Positions 1 through 7,524 of a DNA stretch of 33,651 bases are shown here, piece by piece (position 1 is the stretch's first letter; each line of letters opens with the position of its first letter). The notes under the pieces were generated by a model that was not told where the DNA came from, ran no database searches, and was given only the letters and a program-made list of their open reading frames with translations. The position numbers and the translations under genes were made by a program. The stretch comes from Candidatus Peregrinibacteria bacterium (GTDB lineage Bacteria; Patescibacteriota; Gracilibacteria; UBA1369; UBA12463). The DNA is taken from contig JAPLYO010000020.1 in NCBI GenBank assembly GCA_026395555.1, positions 1 to 33,651 of the forward strand, given 5' to 3'.

Positions 1-189
1 GAATACGGAACAAAATGTGCTATTTCTCATTGCAATAAGTCATCGCAAAACATCCATCATACGGCAAGGTACTCCATGATCCGTAATCACAATCCCAACT
101 TCTTGGCACCACTCTGCAGACAGCATCATGAGATTGCGCATAGTATCGATGTGAAGATGCAGAAAAGAAAATTGCGATTGATTACGTAA
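1..189 (+). CDS. HNH-type zinc/nuclease domain protein, C-terminal part (5' end outside window)
   Basis: Frame 1 is open from the first base of the window to a TAA at 187-189 and encodes 62 residues. The visible part has the arrangement of an HNH fold: a Cys pair at residues 6 and 11, a His-His pair at 19-20, then N-x-L-x-P-L-C with Cys39, an HH pair at 42-43 and His47. In the HNH family the Cys residues bind a structural zinc and the His residues bind the catalytic metal. The N-terminal part, and so the protein's real role (homing nuclease, restriction-like nuclease or DNA repair), is not visible. The gene converges on aspartate ammonia-lyase with a 29-base gap. The pattern match is clear, but the fragment is short. 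Confidence 0.6.
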   Translation, partial: EYGTKCAISHCNKSSQNIHHTARYSMIRNHNPNFLAPLCRQHHEIAHSIDVKMQKRKLRLIT

Positions 190-218
190 TTTTGTGGCTG
201 CGTGCGGCGTTTAGCGAG

Positions 219-1667
219 CTACCCGATATTCGGCTGGGTGAGATTTTTCGGATTGAGAGCTTCATCTAGCTTGTCTTTTTGCATAAGTTTTTTCTCGAGG
301 ATGAGGGCGTGAAGTGATGTTTTTCGCTTCAATGCTTCGTTTACGAGTTCGGCGACGAGATGATATCCCAAATACGGATTGAGACCGGTGGCTACGCAGA
401 GGGATTTTTCGAGAAGTTCTTGGCAGCGTTTTTCATTAGCAATAATCGAATCGATACAGAAGGTGCGGAACATCTCGAGTCCGTTGCGGAGAAGTGAACA
501 GTTTTCCGTGAGTGTTTTGAGAATTAATGGGGTCATTACGTTGAGCTCGAGCTGGCCATGCATGACACAGAGTTCGGTAGCACGATCGTTTCCCTGAACC
601 TGAAAGGCGATCATCTGGATGCACTCGGGAACTGATGGATTGACCTTCCCCGGCATGATAGACGAGCCAGGCTCTACCTCGGGGAGAATGATTTCTCCGA
701 TACCACCAAGTGGTCCCATGTTGAGAAGTTTGAGGTCTTGAGCGATGCGTTGCATCGTGATGGCGCAGTTCCTGATTGCGGATGAGACACTTGTGAAAAC
801 ATTCATATTGCTCGTCGTCTCGAAGAGATTGGCCGTGGGCTTGAGTGGGAGGCCCGTGAGCTTCGCAAGATGACGCGTAACGAGTTTTTGGTATTGTTTG
901 TGAGTATTGATGCCTGTGCCGAGTGCGGTGCCTCCGAGGCCAATCTCATAGAGTAGGCTCGTGGCATGTTTGAGCTGGATGAGGTCTTTTTCTACGGCGA
1001 CGGCGAGTGATTCGAACTCCTGACCGAGAGTCACCGGTACGGCGTCTTGGAGATGCGTACGTCCTACTTTGAGAATTTTAGCGAACTTTTTTGCTTTTTT
1101 CCTGAGTGCTGCGATGAAGTTTTTCATCTCATGTTGCAGATCTTCTGATTCCCATGCGATCGCGATACGTACAGCAGTAGGGATGGCATCGTTGCTGGAC
1201 TGTGCCATATTCACATGATTGTTTGGATTTACCGGTTTGTACGATCCTTTTACTGATTTTGGATCGAGTATCTCATTGGCTCGATTGGCGATAATTTCGT
1301 TGAGGTTCATGTTGTATGGTGTCCCCGCGCCTGCCTGAAAAATATCAATCATATACTCATGATCAAACTGTCCTCCGATAAACTCTTGCAGGGCGGTAAT
1401 CATCGCTTTTGCTAATGTAGGGTCGAGTTTTTTGAGTTCGAGATTTGTTTCTGCTGCCGCGTATTTCACACAGGCAATGGCCTTCCTAAAACTGCATGGG
1501 GCTGTAATGCCACTAATTTTAAAGTTCTCCAGTGCTCGCGTGGTGAATGAGCCATAATAAACATCGCGTGGCACTTCGATATTGCCGATCGCATCGTTCT
1601 CGGTTCGGGTAGGAGAGTTTTTTGGTGACATATGTGTATTGGTCAATGGTTGGCTCCAGTTTCCCAT
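219..1667 (-). CDS. aspA: Aspartate ammonia-lyase (aspartase), class II fumarase/aspartase superfamily
   Basis: The 482-residue protein should catalyse L-aspartate to fumarate plus ammonia in the cytosol. The superfamily signature GSSIMPGKVNP, which carries the catalytic Ser loop, lies near residue 335. Upstream are FQAGAGTxxNMNxNE (about 110-124), HVNMAQSSNDAIPTA (about 150-164) and GRTHLQDAVPVTLGQEF (about 202-218). These motifs follow aspartase (QAGAG, LQDAVP) more closely than fumarase C (QTGSG, LMDATP), so aspartase is preferred. Length is normal for the family. Translation may start at the ATG at 1667 or, giving a more usual N-terminus, at the ATG at 1631; neither has a Shine-Dalgarno sequence. 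It is divergent from rpmB. An aspartate kinase lies elsewhere in the window. Confidence 0.87.
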   Translation of the reverse strand: MGNWSQPLTNTHMSPKNSPTRTENDAIGNIEVPRDVYYGSFTTRALENFKISGITAPCSFRKAIACVKYAAAETNLELKKLDPTLAKAMITALQEFIGGQFDHEYMIDIFQAGAGTPYNMNLNEIIANRANEILDPKSVKGSYKPVNPNNHVNMAQSSNDAIPTAVRIAIAWESEDLQHEMKNFIAALRKKAKKFAKILKVGRTHLQDAVPVTLGQEFESLAVAVEKDLIQLKHATSLLYEIGLGGTALGTGINTHKQYQKLVTRHLAKLTGLPLKPTANLFETTSNMNVFTSVSSAIRNCAITMQRIAQDLKLLNMGPLGGIGEIILPEVEPGSSIMPGKVNPSVPECIQMIAFQVQGNDRATELCVMHGQLELNVMTPLILKTLTENCSLLRNGLEMFRTFCIDSIIANEKRCQELLEKSLCVATGLNPYLGYHLVAELVNEALKRKTSLHALILEKKLMQKDKLDEALNPKNLTQPNIG

Positions 1668-1777
1668 GCTTTCGAAATGGTGACAAGTAGAGCCTAAAGC
1701 TGACTTTTGGCTTGCTTTTCTCTAGATCTCTTGGTAGATTGTTCCAGCTTCAGCGAAGTATTTTAAACGTCAATTTT

Positions 1778-1972
1778 ATGTCAAACGTCTGCTCAATCAC
1801 AGGAAAGAGGCCATTAGCTGGAAACAATGTAAGTCACTCCATGCGCCACACCAAGCGAAGGTTTATGCCTAACTTGCTTTGGAAGCGTGTTTGGAACCCA
1901 TTGAAGAAGCGTTTTGAGAGAATCAAGGTTTCTACTCAGGGCTTGAAGGTTCTCGACAAGCGATCGAAGTAG
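1778..1972 (+). CDS. rpmB: 50S ribosomal protein L28
   Basis: The 64-residue protein is a large-subunit ribosomal protein. It starts with the family's N-terminal pattern MSNVCSITGKRPLAGNNVSH and continues with TKRRFMPNL and a C-terminal VSTQGLKVLDK segment, matching L28 over its whole length. The frame stays open upstream to 1712, but the family N-terminus fixes the start at the ATG at 1778. No Shine-Dalgarno sequence precedes it, only an AT-rich leader. The gene is alone, divergent from aspA, and is followed at once by a strong intrinsic terminator, so it is probably a single-gene transcript. The single N-terminal Cys means this is not the four-Cys zinc-binding type of L28. Confidence 0.93.
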   Translation: MSNVCSITGKRPLAGNNVSHSMRHTKRRFMPNLLWKRVWNPLKKRFERIKVSTQGLKVLDKRSK

Positions 1973-1993
1973 TATTTCCTACAATTTGAAATG

Positions 1994-2023
1994 GAGCCTC
2001 AAGCTAATGAGGCTCTTTTTTTT
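1994..2023 (+). terminator. Rho-independent terminator after rpmB
   Basis: A perfect 8-bp stem, GAGCCTCA/TGAGGCTC, with a 6-base loop is followed by eight T residues at 2016-2023. It lies 21 bases after the rpmB stop. On the opposite strand the flank is less U-rich, but the hairpin may also help end transcription of the leftward PHP gene, whose stop is at 2043. Confidence 0.92.
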
Positions 2024-2042
2024 ATGTCAGTATTTACCAGCT

Positions 2043-2849
2043 CTATACCGGCTTGTGCTGTTTTGATGGGAAGTGCTTCCTGATGGTGTTTCTGGTTTTT
2101 ACATAGACACCTTCGATGATACGATAGGTGAACTGAAGCGTAATGTGGATTGGAAGTTTTACGACAGGGCCGAAGCCGAGTAGCTGATGAACAAGGCTTT
2201 TCTTTCTAATGCAGAGGGGGGTGGTCTTTCGTTCGAGGATTGCGTTCCGTAGGTCGTTCGCTGTTTCTCCATCGAAGAGGGAGAAGGTGTGTCCAAAGTT
2301 AATTTTGATATGACAGTCGCTTGAGCTGACCTCGGCTTTCTGGAGGAATTTTTCGTTAATAAAGTGTGTTTTTTCGAAGTATTGCGGTTCGATGAGAGTG
2401 AAGTTTTGAACCTCGATGGCGTCTATCATCGCCAAGAGATCTGGCCGATTCAGAAGATCAAGATAGCAAACCTGATATCGATAGATATACTCTCCCAATG
2501 CATCTTCCTCGAACATAAGGTGAGGAACGATCGTGAGACCGCCCTGAGCTTTTATCTGAATGAGGGTATCTTCGAGTGATTGGAATGAAGGAACTCTTGT
2601 CTTGAGAAATAGGCCAATCACATGACCGCCATTGGTATAAATTTCTTCACCGATAATAATTTCAACCGGTAGCTTGTGTTTTGAGGCATAGTTGCTTGCT
2701 GCTTTTGCTCCTTCAATCGTATCGTGGTCGGTGATAGCCAGGACGCGAATATCCTTTTTTATAGCCAAATTTACGGCATCCTTCGGTGAGATGAAGGAGT
2801 CAATTGAGTGCCAGGTGTGGAAGTGTAGATCGGCTTTGGATTGAGTCAT
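2043..2849 (-). CDS. PHP-domain metal-dependent phosphoesterase
   Basis: The 268-residue protein has the motifs of the polymerase-and-histidinol-phosphatase (PHP) fold: DLHFHTWHS at residues 7-15 (His9, His11), ITDHDTIEG at 39-47 (Asp41, His42), Glu68 in the GEE segment, GGHVIG at 74-79 and a late SSSDCH. These are the metal ligands of the PHP site, so it is likely a hydrolase of nucleoside phosphates, 3',5'-bisphosphates or similar esters (compare RNase AM/YciV). The substrate is unknown. The frame is open to 2984, but the ATG at 2849 puts the first motif at the usual position. It lies 67 bases downstream of the NRAMP gene on the same strand and may be co-transcribed. Confidence 0.8.
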   Translation of the reverse strand: MTQSKADLHFHTWHSIDSFISPKDAVNLAIKKDIRVLAITDHDTIEGAKAASNYASKHKLPVEIIIGEEIYTNGGHVIGLFLKTRVPSFQSLEDTLIQIKAQGGLTIVPHLMFEEDALGEYIYRYQVCYLDLLNRPDLLAMIDAIEVQNFTLIEPQYFEKTHFINEKFLQKAEVSSSDCHIKINFGHTFSLFDGETANDLRNAILERKTTPLCIRKKSLVHQLLGFGPVVKLPIHITLQFTYRIIEGVYVKTRNTIRKHFPSKQHKPV

Positions 2850-2916
2850 AAATGACAATGTGTGACTACATGGGCGATTGCCATGATAGCACAGGATATT
2901 GGCAGAGAGAAGCGTT

Positions 2917-4287
2917 TTATCCAAATATCGACCATACTGTTGCGATACCTGCAATAACCATGAGTATGGTGATAAGCCATCCAAGTCCAGCGATGATTTT
3001 GCCGTTTACGCGCTTTCCCATGACTTTCTCGTTGCTGCTTATTCTTACAATGAAGAAGAGGATAAATGGTGCGACGAGGCCGTTTGCTACGGCCGAGTAG
3101 AGAAGCGCCTTGATCGGATTGATATGAAGAAAGTTCATGCCGGTGCCGATAAGCATGGAGATGATGATGACTCCATAAAAGGCGTAGGCGTCCTTGAGCT
3201 TACGGTAGAGACCGTATTTCCATCCGAAGCTCTCTGCGATGGCGTAGGAGGCGGAGCCGGCGAGAACAGGGATAGCCAGGAGGCCGGTTCCGATAATGCC
3301 GAGCGCGAAAAGAACGTAGGCACTCTCGCCGGCGAACGGACGGAGCGCCTGTGCGGCCTGTGCCGCACTTCCGATAGTTGTAATGCCGCTTACAAAGAGT
3401 GTCGCTCCACATGCAGCGATAATGAAGAACATGACGACATTTGAGAAGAACATGCCTGACCAAACGTCGATGCGTAAACTACGGATTTCTTGTGGCGTTA
3501 CGCTATCTTTTCGCTGCTTGATGGTTTTTTCACCCTTGAGAATTTCTTCTTCTACTTCTTGGGATGTCTGCCAGAAGAATAGGTATGGAGAGATGGTAGT
3601 ACCCAGGATACCACAGATGAGAATAATCTGATCTTTTCCAAAGGTCATCGATGGGATTACTGTGTGCCGCAAGGCGTCTGACCAGTTGAGCTTTACTGCA
3701 AGTGCGGAGAATACATAAGAAAAAAGTACGAATGCGAGATACTTCAGATATTTGGAGTAACGCGCATATGTCGTATAGATCTGAAGAAGGAGCATCGAAA
3801 TAACAAAGGCGGCCATCGCTACCCCAAAACTGATCTGAGGAAAGAGTAATCGTATACCCTCAACCATGGCTCCTAGATCGGCTCCGATATTCAGTGTATT
3901 TGCGACGAAGAGTAGTGCTGTGCAGAAAAGAAGTACCTTTCTTGAGTAATGCTTTTTGATGTTTGCTGCAAGTCCTTGCCCCGTGACGAGACCGATTCGT
4001 GCGCACATCTCTTGCACGATTGCCATGAATGGAAAGGTGAAGAGCGAGAGCCAGAGCAATTGAAATCCGTATTGTGCGCCTGCTTGTGAGTAGGTTGCAA
4101 TTCCTGATGGATCATCGTCCGCGGCACCGGTAGTCAGTCCTGGGCCGAGTGTTTCCCAGTACTCCTCTGCCGCCTTGAATGGTTTTTTATTCACAATTTG
4201 CTTTTCCGCCTTCTCGGCCATCTTCATGCCGCCATCGAGCATTTGTGCGGGGGCTTCGAACATTTTTTCAATAATTTTTTTTGCCAT
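2917..4287 (-). CDS. NRAMP (SLC11)-family divalent metal transporter with altered metal site
   Basis: The 456-residue membrane protein has about eleven hydrophobic segments and the NRAMP start, LGPGLTTGAADDDPSGIATYSQ-like, from residue 47. Classical Mn/Fe transporters have DPGN in helix 1 and AxMPH in helix 6. Here helix 1 reads DDDPSG (57-62) and the helix 6 region reads GTTISPYLFFWQ (229-240), so the Met that selects transition metals and the neighbouring His are absent. That resembles the NRAMP-related Mg transporters or other atypical branches, so the cargo may not be Mn or Fe. A polar N-terminal extension of about 45 residues with a Lys/Glu-rich helix precedes the core. Family assignment is firm; substrate is open. 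Confidence 0.85.
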   Translation of the reverse strand: MAKKIIEKMFEAPAQMLDGGMKMAEKAEKQIVNKKPFKAAEEYWETLGPGLTTGAADDDPSGIATYSQAGAQYGFQLLWLSLFTFPFMAIVQEMCARIGLVTGQGLAANIKKHYSRKVLLFCTALLFVANTLNIGADLGAMVEGIRLLFPQISFGVAMAAFVISMLLLQIYTTYARYSKYLKYLAFVLFSYVFSALAVKLNWSDALRHTVIPSMTFGKDQIILICGILGTTISPYLFFWQTSQEVEEEILKGEKTIKQRKDSVTPQEIRSLRIDVWSGMFFSNVVMFFIIAACGATLFVSGITTIGSAAQAAQALRPFAGESAYVLFALGIIGTGLLAIPVLAGSASYAIAESFGWKYGLYRKLKDAYAFYGVIIISMLIGTGMNFLHINPIKALLYSAVANGLVAPFILFFIVRISSNEKVMGKRVNGKIIAGLGWLITILMVIAGIATVWSIFG

Positions 4288-4320
4288 GAGGAGGTTTGTG
4301 AGCGAATGAGTGAAGAATTC

Positions 4321-4349
4321 TTGCTACATTGTATCACTAATTCTATACT
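4321..4349 (+). promoter_or_regulatory. Sigma70-type promoter for the thioredoxin-like gene
   Basis: TTGCTA (4321-4326), a 17-base spacer and TATACT (4344-4349). Initiation about seven bases after the -10 box would fall within two or three bases of the ATG at 4359, giving an essentially leaderless mRNA. There is no purine-rich ribosome site. Confidence 0.6.
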
Positions 4350-4358
4350 TGCAAAGCT

Positions 4359-4910
4359 ATGGCACTTATAGAATCAACTGCGGTCACGTTAGAATCTGCA
4401 GCACCTTCATTTTCTTTACAGGGCGTTGATGATAAACAGCATTCTCTTGCGGATTTTCAAGATGCAAATATTCTTGTGATGATTTTTATGTGTAATCATT
4501 GTCCGTATGTTCAGGCGTGTATTGATCGACTCATTACTCTTCAAGGAGAATTTTCTGAGCGAGGAGTGAGGTTTATCGGTATAAATTCTAATGATTCGAC
4601 CGACTACCCTGCGGATAGTTTTGAGGCGATGAAGATTTTTTCCAGCGAGCGAAATATGAATTTCCCTTATCTTTTTGATGAGACTCAGGACGTTGCTCGT
4701 GTCTATGGCGCTGTGTGTACGCCTGATATTTTTGTGTATGATGCAGAGCGAATGCTCCGCTATCATGGTCGTATTGATAACAATTGGAAAGATGAGTCGA
4801 AGGCTACCACGCATGAGTTGAGTGATGCTTTGGCAAAAATGATAGAGGGCGAAGTGCCTCAGGAGGTTCAACATCCATCCATGGGATGTTCTATTAAATG
4901 GAAGCAATAA
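4359..4910 (+). CDS. Thioredoxin-fold redoxin (AhpC/TSA-like), CxxC
   Basis: The 183-residue protein has the redoxin/AhpC-TSA layout: an N-terminal APSFSLQGVDDKQHSLADF strand, then FMCNHCPYV with the redox pair Cys45 and Cys48, then GINSNDSTDYPADSF and the cis-Pro region CTPDIFVYD. It ends in a PSMGCSIKWK tail. This composition is typical of the thioredoxin-family proteins with an MCNHCP(F/Y)V active site, which probably act as thiol oxidoreductases or peroxide-detoxifying partners; the exact substrate is unknown. There is no signal peptide, so it should be cytosolic. The gene is divergent from the NRAMP gene and convergent with lgt, and has its own promoter close to the start codon. Confidence 0.83.
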   Translation: MALIESTAVTLESAAPSFSLQGVDDKQHSLADFQDANILVMIFMCNHCPYVQACIDRLITLQGEFSERGVRFIGINSNDSTDYPADSFEAMKIFSSERNMNFPYLFDETQDVARVYGAVCTPDIFVYDAERMLRYHGRIDNNWKDESKATTHELSDALAKMIEGEVPQEVQHPSMGCSIKWKQ

Positions 4911-4943
4911 TTATTTGTTGCGAGTAAGGTGTGCGTGCGCACA

Positions 4944-5729
4944 TCAGCCGATGCGTCCCTTGGGGGCACACTTTATAACTCCGATTGTTCCGATAATTAC
5001 CATCAGTATTGAGAAGATTTGACCGAGCGTGATGGTATTCCAGAGATACCCGATTTGAACGTCGGGTTCGCGGAAGAATTCGGCGAAGAATCGAAGAAAG
5101 CCGTATCCTGTGATAAACATCCAACTCAGGACGCCCGGAGTCTTGATCTTGTTACGTGCGAAGAAAAGTATGATGAAGAGTAGGATGCCTTCCAGGAGGG
5201 CTTCGATGAGCTGTGATGGATAACGACAGTTGAAAATGTCGGTTGGAAAACGCATGCAGATTGCGGAGTTGGTTATGCGGCCATAGAGCTCTCCATTGAT
5301 GAAGTTGCCCATGCGCACGAGAAAAATTCCAATGGGTATAATAGGAATAATGGCATCAGTGAGCTGATATAATTTGATGTTATTTTTTCTGGCAAACAGT
5401 ATGAAACCTAGGATAACGCCGAGCATTCCTCCATGAAATGACATGCCGCCTTCCCAAATTTTGAGTACATCGACCGGATGCTGAAGGTAGAGGGGGAGTT
5501 GATAGAATAAAACGTATCCAAGACGGCCACCCAAAATGACGCCAAGAAGCGACATCAAGAGTAGATCTGCAACGGTATCTTTATTGCATGTGATTTTTTT
5601 TTCTTTGAAAAAAATAGGTATGAGTAGATAGGCGATCAAGAATGTCGTGAGATACATAATGCCATACCAGTGAATTTTTACCGGACCTAGACTGAGTGCG
5701 ACCGGGGATATGTTTGGATAGGGGAGCAT
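4944..5729 (-). CDS. lgt: Prolipoprotein diacylglyceryl transferase
   Basis: The 261-residue polytopic membrane enzyme transfers diacylglycerol from phosphatidylglycerol to the lipobox Cys of prolipoproteins. It carries the Lgt signature at 138-151 (VRMGNFINGELYGR, with Arg139 and Asn142), the HGG motif at 99-101 in MSFHGGM, and the N-terminal WYG motif near residue 21. About seven hydrophobic helices are visible and the length is normal. The start is set at the ATG at 5729, since earlier Met codons lie inside queC. It begins 17 bases after queC on the same strand, as the last gene of the queF-E-C block. Its presence predicts true lipoproteins; the peptidase at 31796 has a possible lipobox. 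Confidence 0.94.
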   Translation of the reverse strand: MLPYPNISPVALSLGPVKIHWYGIMYLTTFLIAYLLIPIFFKEKKITCNKDTVADLLLMSLLGVILGGRLGYVLFYQLPLYLQHPVDVLKIWEGGMSFHGGMLGVILGFILFARKNNIKLYQLTDAIIPIIPIGIFLVRMGNFINGELYGRITNSAICMRFPTDIFNCRYPSQLIEALLEGILLFIILFFARNKIKTPGVLSWMFITGYGFLRFFAEFFREPDVQIGYLWNTITLGQIFSILMVIIGTIGVIKCAPKGRIG

Positions 5730-5746
5730 GAGGTGAGTGTGAAGAT

Positions 5747-6391
5747 TTACTTCAGGAGTGGATCGTGTTTTTTTGCCTCTTTGAAGCCTTTTGCTCGAAG
5801 TTTGCATGAAGGGCATTTTCCACATGGTGGTCGGGATCCTTCGTAGCACGTATGCGTATCAGCCAGTAAGTCGAAATATCCTAACTTGTCGATCATCTCA
5901 ACCGTTTGCGCCTTGGTGAGGAACATAAGTGGTGTGTGAATTTTGAGCTTATAGTCCATTCCGAGAGTGAGCGTTTTTTCTAATGAGCGAATGGTTGCAT
6001 CGCGACAGTCCGGATAACCAGAGTAATCAGTTTGGCAGACGCCCGTGACGATATCTGTTATTCCATGCGAGTAGGCGTATGCGGCGGCAACAGTGAGGAA
6101 AAATATATTACGACCAGGGACGAACGTTGTGGGTAGGCCATTTTTTCCTTTTGTAATTTTTATATTGTGCGTGAGGGCGTTTTTTCCAAGTTGTGAAAAA
6201 ATGTCGGTCTTAAGAACCGTGTGTTTGAGTTTGAGTTTTTTGGCGATGCGCTTTGCGGCTTGTAGTTCTACTTTGTGGCGCTGTCCATAGTCAAAACTTA
6301 CCGTTTCGATTTCGTCGAACTTCTTCATGGCCCACGCCAAGCATGTTGTGGAATCTTGTCCCCCGGAGTGAAGTACGAGTGCTTTTTTCAT
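5747..6391 (-). CDS. queC: 7-cyano-7-deazaguanine synthase
   Basis: The 214-residue enzyme converts 7-carboxy-7-deazaguanine to preQ0 using ATP and ammonia. The PP-loop ATP-binding motif HSGGQDST lies at residues 8-15. Further motifs are FDYGQRHKVEL, FVPGRNIFF and the GVCQTDYSGYPDCR segment. The C-terminal zinc site is formed by Cys182, Cys190, Cys193 and Cys196. The ATG at 6391 overlaps the queE TGA as ATGA, a hallmark of translational coupling, and this fixes the start although the frame extends upstream to 6463. It acts in the cytosol in queuosine precursor synthesis with QueE and QueF. Confidence 0.95.
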   Translation of the reverse strand: MKKALVLHSGGQDSTTCLAWAMKKFDEIETVSFDYGQRHKVELQAAKRIAKKLKLKHTVLKTDIFSQLGKNALTHNIKITKGKNGLPTTFVPGRNIFFLTVAAAYAYSHGITDIVTGVCQTDYSGYPDCRDATIRSLEKTLTLGMDYKLKIHTPLMFLTKAQTVEMIDKLGYFDLLADTHTCYEGSRPPCGKCPSCKLRAKGFKEAKKHDPLLK

Positions 6392-7047
6392 CGAATATTT
6401 TTCATAATGTGAAGTCTCGGGCTGTAGTGAAACTTTCTCTCTCGGCAGAGTGGAATGAGCCACTTGGCGCGCGATAGTAGTATATCCCGAGTCGTCCCCT
6501 CTGGCATTAGGAAAATTTTTGTACGATCGATCTTGTTCTCCTCGATAAATTTTTCTATCTCATTGATATCATCCGGTGACTGAACGACGAACTTGAAGAT
6601 GCAGGTATCAACTCGAAGATTGAGCTTGTACCAGCTGTTTCCGCTATTGCTGAGTTTTGGAGAGATATTAAACTGGTTGACGGTTCCCTGCGGCAGTGTG
6701 GTCGGGATGGTTCCGTTTGTTTCTACTTCGATAAATCGATGTGGATTTCTTTTTCGAAGGGCACGTATGAACTCTTGGTGAAGCATTGGCTCTCCTCCGG
6801 TGACGACGATGTGCTGAATAGGGGACTTCTCTACCTGCTCGAATACTTCTTCGTAGGTTCGTTTCTCGTAGGTTGTTTCACCTGCTTTCCATGTATAGGG
6901 CGTATCGCACCAGCTGCACTGTAAGTTGCACGTACCAGTACGAATAAAAAACGCGGGAGTGCCGACCCATTTTCCCTCGCCCTGAATGGTTTCAAATATC
7001 TCAGCGATCTCGATCGTCTTAACGACGTTTGCTGTTTGGACGGACAT
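6388..7047 (-). CDS. queE: 7-carboxy-7-deazaguanine synthase (radical SAM)
   Basis: The 219-residue protein is a radical SAM enzyme that rearranges 6-carboxytetrahydropterin to 7-carboxy-7-deazaguanine. It has the N-terminal EIFETIQGEGKWVGTPAFF substrate segment, the 4Fe-4S cluster motif C40-x3-C44-x2-C47 in CNLQCSWCDT, the GGEP motif at 84-87 and ETNGT near residue 109. The start at 7047 lies inside the 3' end of queF (29-base overlap), and its TGA stop overlaps the queC start. The short length fits QueE. The stop is one of several clean TGA stops that argue for the standard genetic code. Confidence 0.94.
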   Translation of the reverse strand: MSVQTANVVKTIEIAEIFETIQGEGKWVGTPAFFIRTGTCNLQCSWCDTPYTWKAGETTYEKRTYEEVFEQVEKSPIQHIVVTGGEPMLHQEFIRALRKRNPHRFIEVETNGTIPTTLPQGTVNQFNISPKLSNSGNSWYKLNLRVDTCIFKFVVQSPDDINEIEKFIEENKIDRTKIFLMPEGTTRDILLSRAKWLIPLCRERKFHYSPRLHIMKNIR

Positions 7048-7456
7048 AGGATGCTTTTACGATGGTTTTGATACCGCCACGTGGATTGAAATCTCCGATG
7101 ATGTCCAGTTTCATTGGTTTGCAGTAACGAACAAAGTCTTCCATCATTTTGTTTACAACGTGCTCATGGAAAATGCCGAGCTCACGATAGGCGAGAATAT
7201 ACTCCTTGAATGACTTAAGCTCGATGCAGTCCTTGTGTGGTACGTAGATGAACTGAATAGAGGCGAAATCGGGAAGTCCGGTTTTTGGGCAGATGCAGGT
7301 AAACTCCGGTACGGTGAAGTCGATAACATACTCTTTATCAGGGTACTGGTTTTCCCATGTTTCGATTGCAGGTAGCTTTAGTTCACGAATGTGGTCTTGT
7401 CGACCTTCGTAGCTGCTTGCTTCTTGTTTCTGCTTTGGGTTCGTTTTTTTACTCAT
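7019..7456 (-). CDS. queF: NADPH-dependent 7-cyano-7-deazaguanine reductase (short YkvM-type)
   Basis: The 145-residue protein reduces preQ0 to preQ1, the base inserted into tRNA by Tgt. It has the nucleophile motif PEFTCICPKTGLPDFA at about 50-65 (catalytic Cys56, Asp63), the ELKSFKEY motif at 79-86, and FHEHVVN. The size marks it as the unimodular, homo-oligomeric QueF of the Bacillus subtilis type, not the long E. coli type. It is the first gene of the queF-queE-queC-lgt run. An intrinsic terminator of the preceding gene ends only about nine bases before its ATG. No queD, queA, queG or tgt gene is in the window. Confidence 0.93.
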   Translation of the reverse strand: MSKKTNPKQKQEASSYEGRQDHIRELKLPAIETWENQYPDKEYVIDFTVPEFTCICPKTGLPDFASIQFIYVPHKDCIELKSFKEYILAYRELGIFHEHVVNKMMEDFVRYCKPMKLDIIGDFNPRGGIKTIVKASYVRPNSKRR

Positions 7457-7464
7457 TGGAATTT

Positions 7465-7493
7465 AAAAAAGGGTGCGTTTTGTCGCACCCTTT
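7465..7493 (-). terminator. Rho-independent terminator after the Lys-rich secreted protein gene
   Basis: Read on the minus strand, a perfect GGGTGCG/CGCACCC stem, extended by A-T pairs, with a 6-base loop is followed by six T residues (plus-strand A run 7465-7470). It lies between the stop at 7525 and the queF start at 7456. The T tract ends about nine bases before the queF ATG, so queF must either start from a promoter overlapping the hairpin or rely on read-through. Confidence 0.88.
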
Positions 7494-7524
7494 GTATCTT
7501 TTTTTGGCTTATTTGTCCAGTATA

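Noticed and set aside
40-210. Open frame on the minus strand before the aspartase stop
   Set aside because: It has no good start and lies opposite the HNH fragment, whose plus-strand frame shows the conserved Cys/His pattern.
2899-3444. Plus-strand open frame of 181 codons
   Set aside because: It is antisense to the NRAMP gene, whose family motifs are clear; composition fits a shadow.
4416-4907. Minus-strand open frame of 163 codons
   Set aside because: It is antisense to the redoxin gene and matches no family.
4920-4945. Hairpin between the redoxin gene and lgt as a terminator
   Set aside because: The stem is only about five pairs and there is no T run on either strand.
7457-7524. preQ1 riboswitch upstream of queF
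   Set aside because: The only structure is a simple hairpin with a T tract; the preQ1-I loop and A-rich tail pattern is absent.
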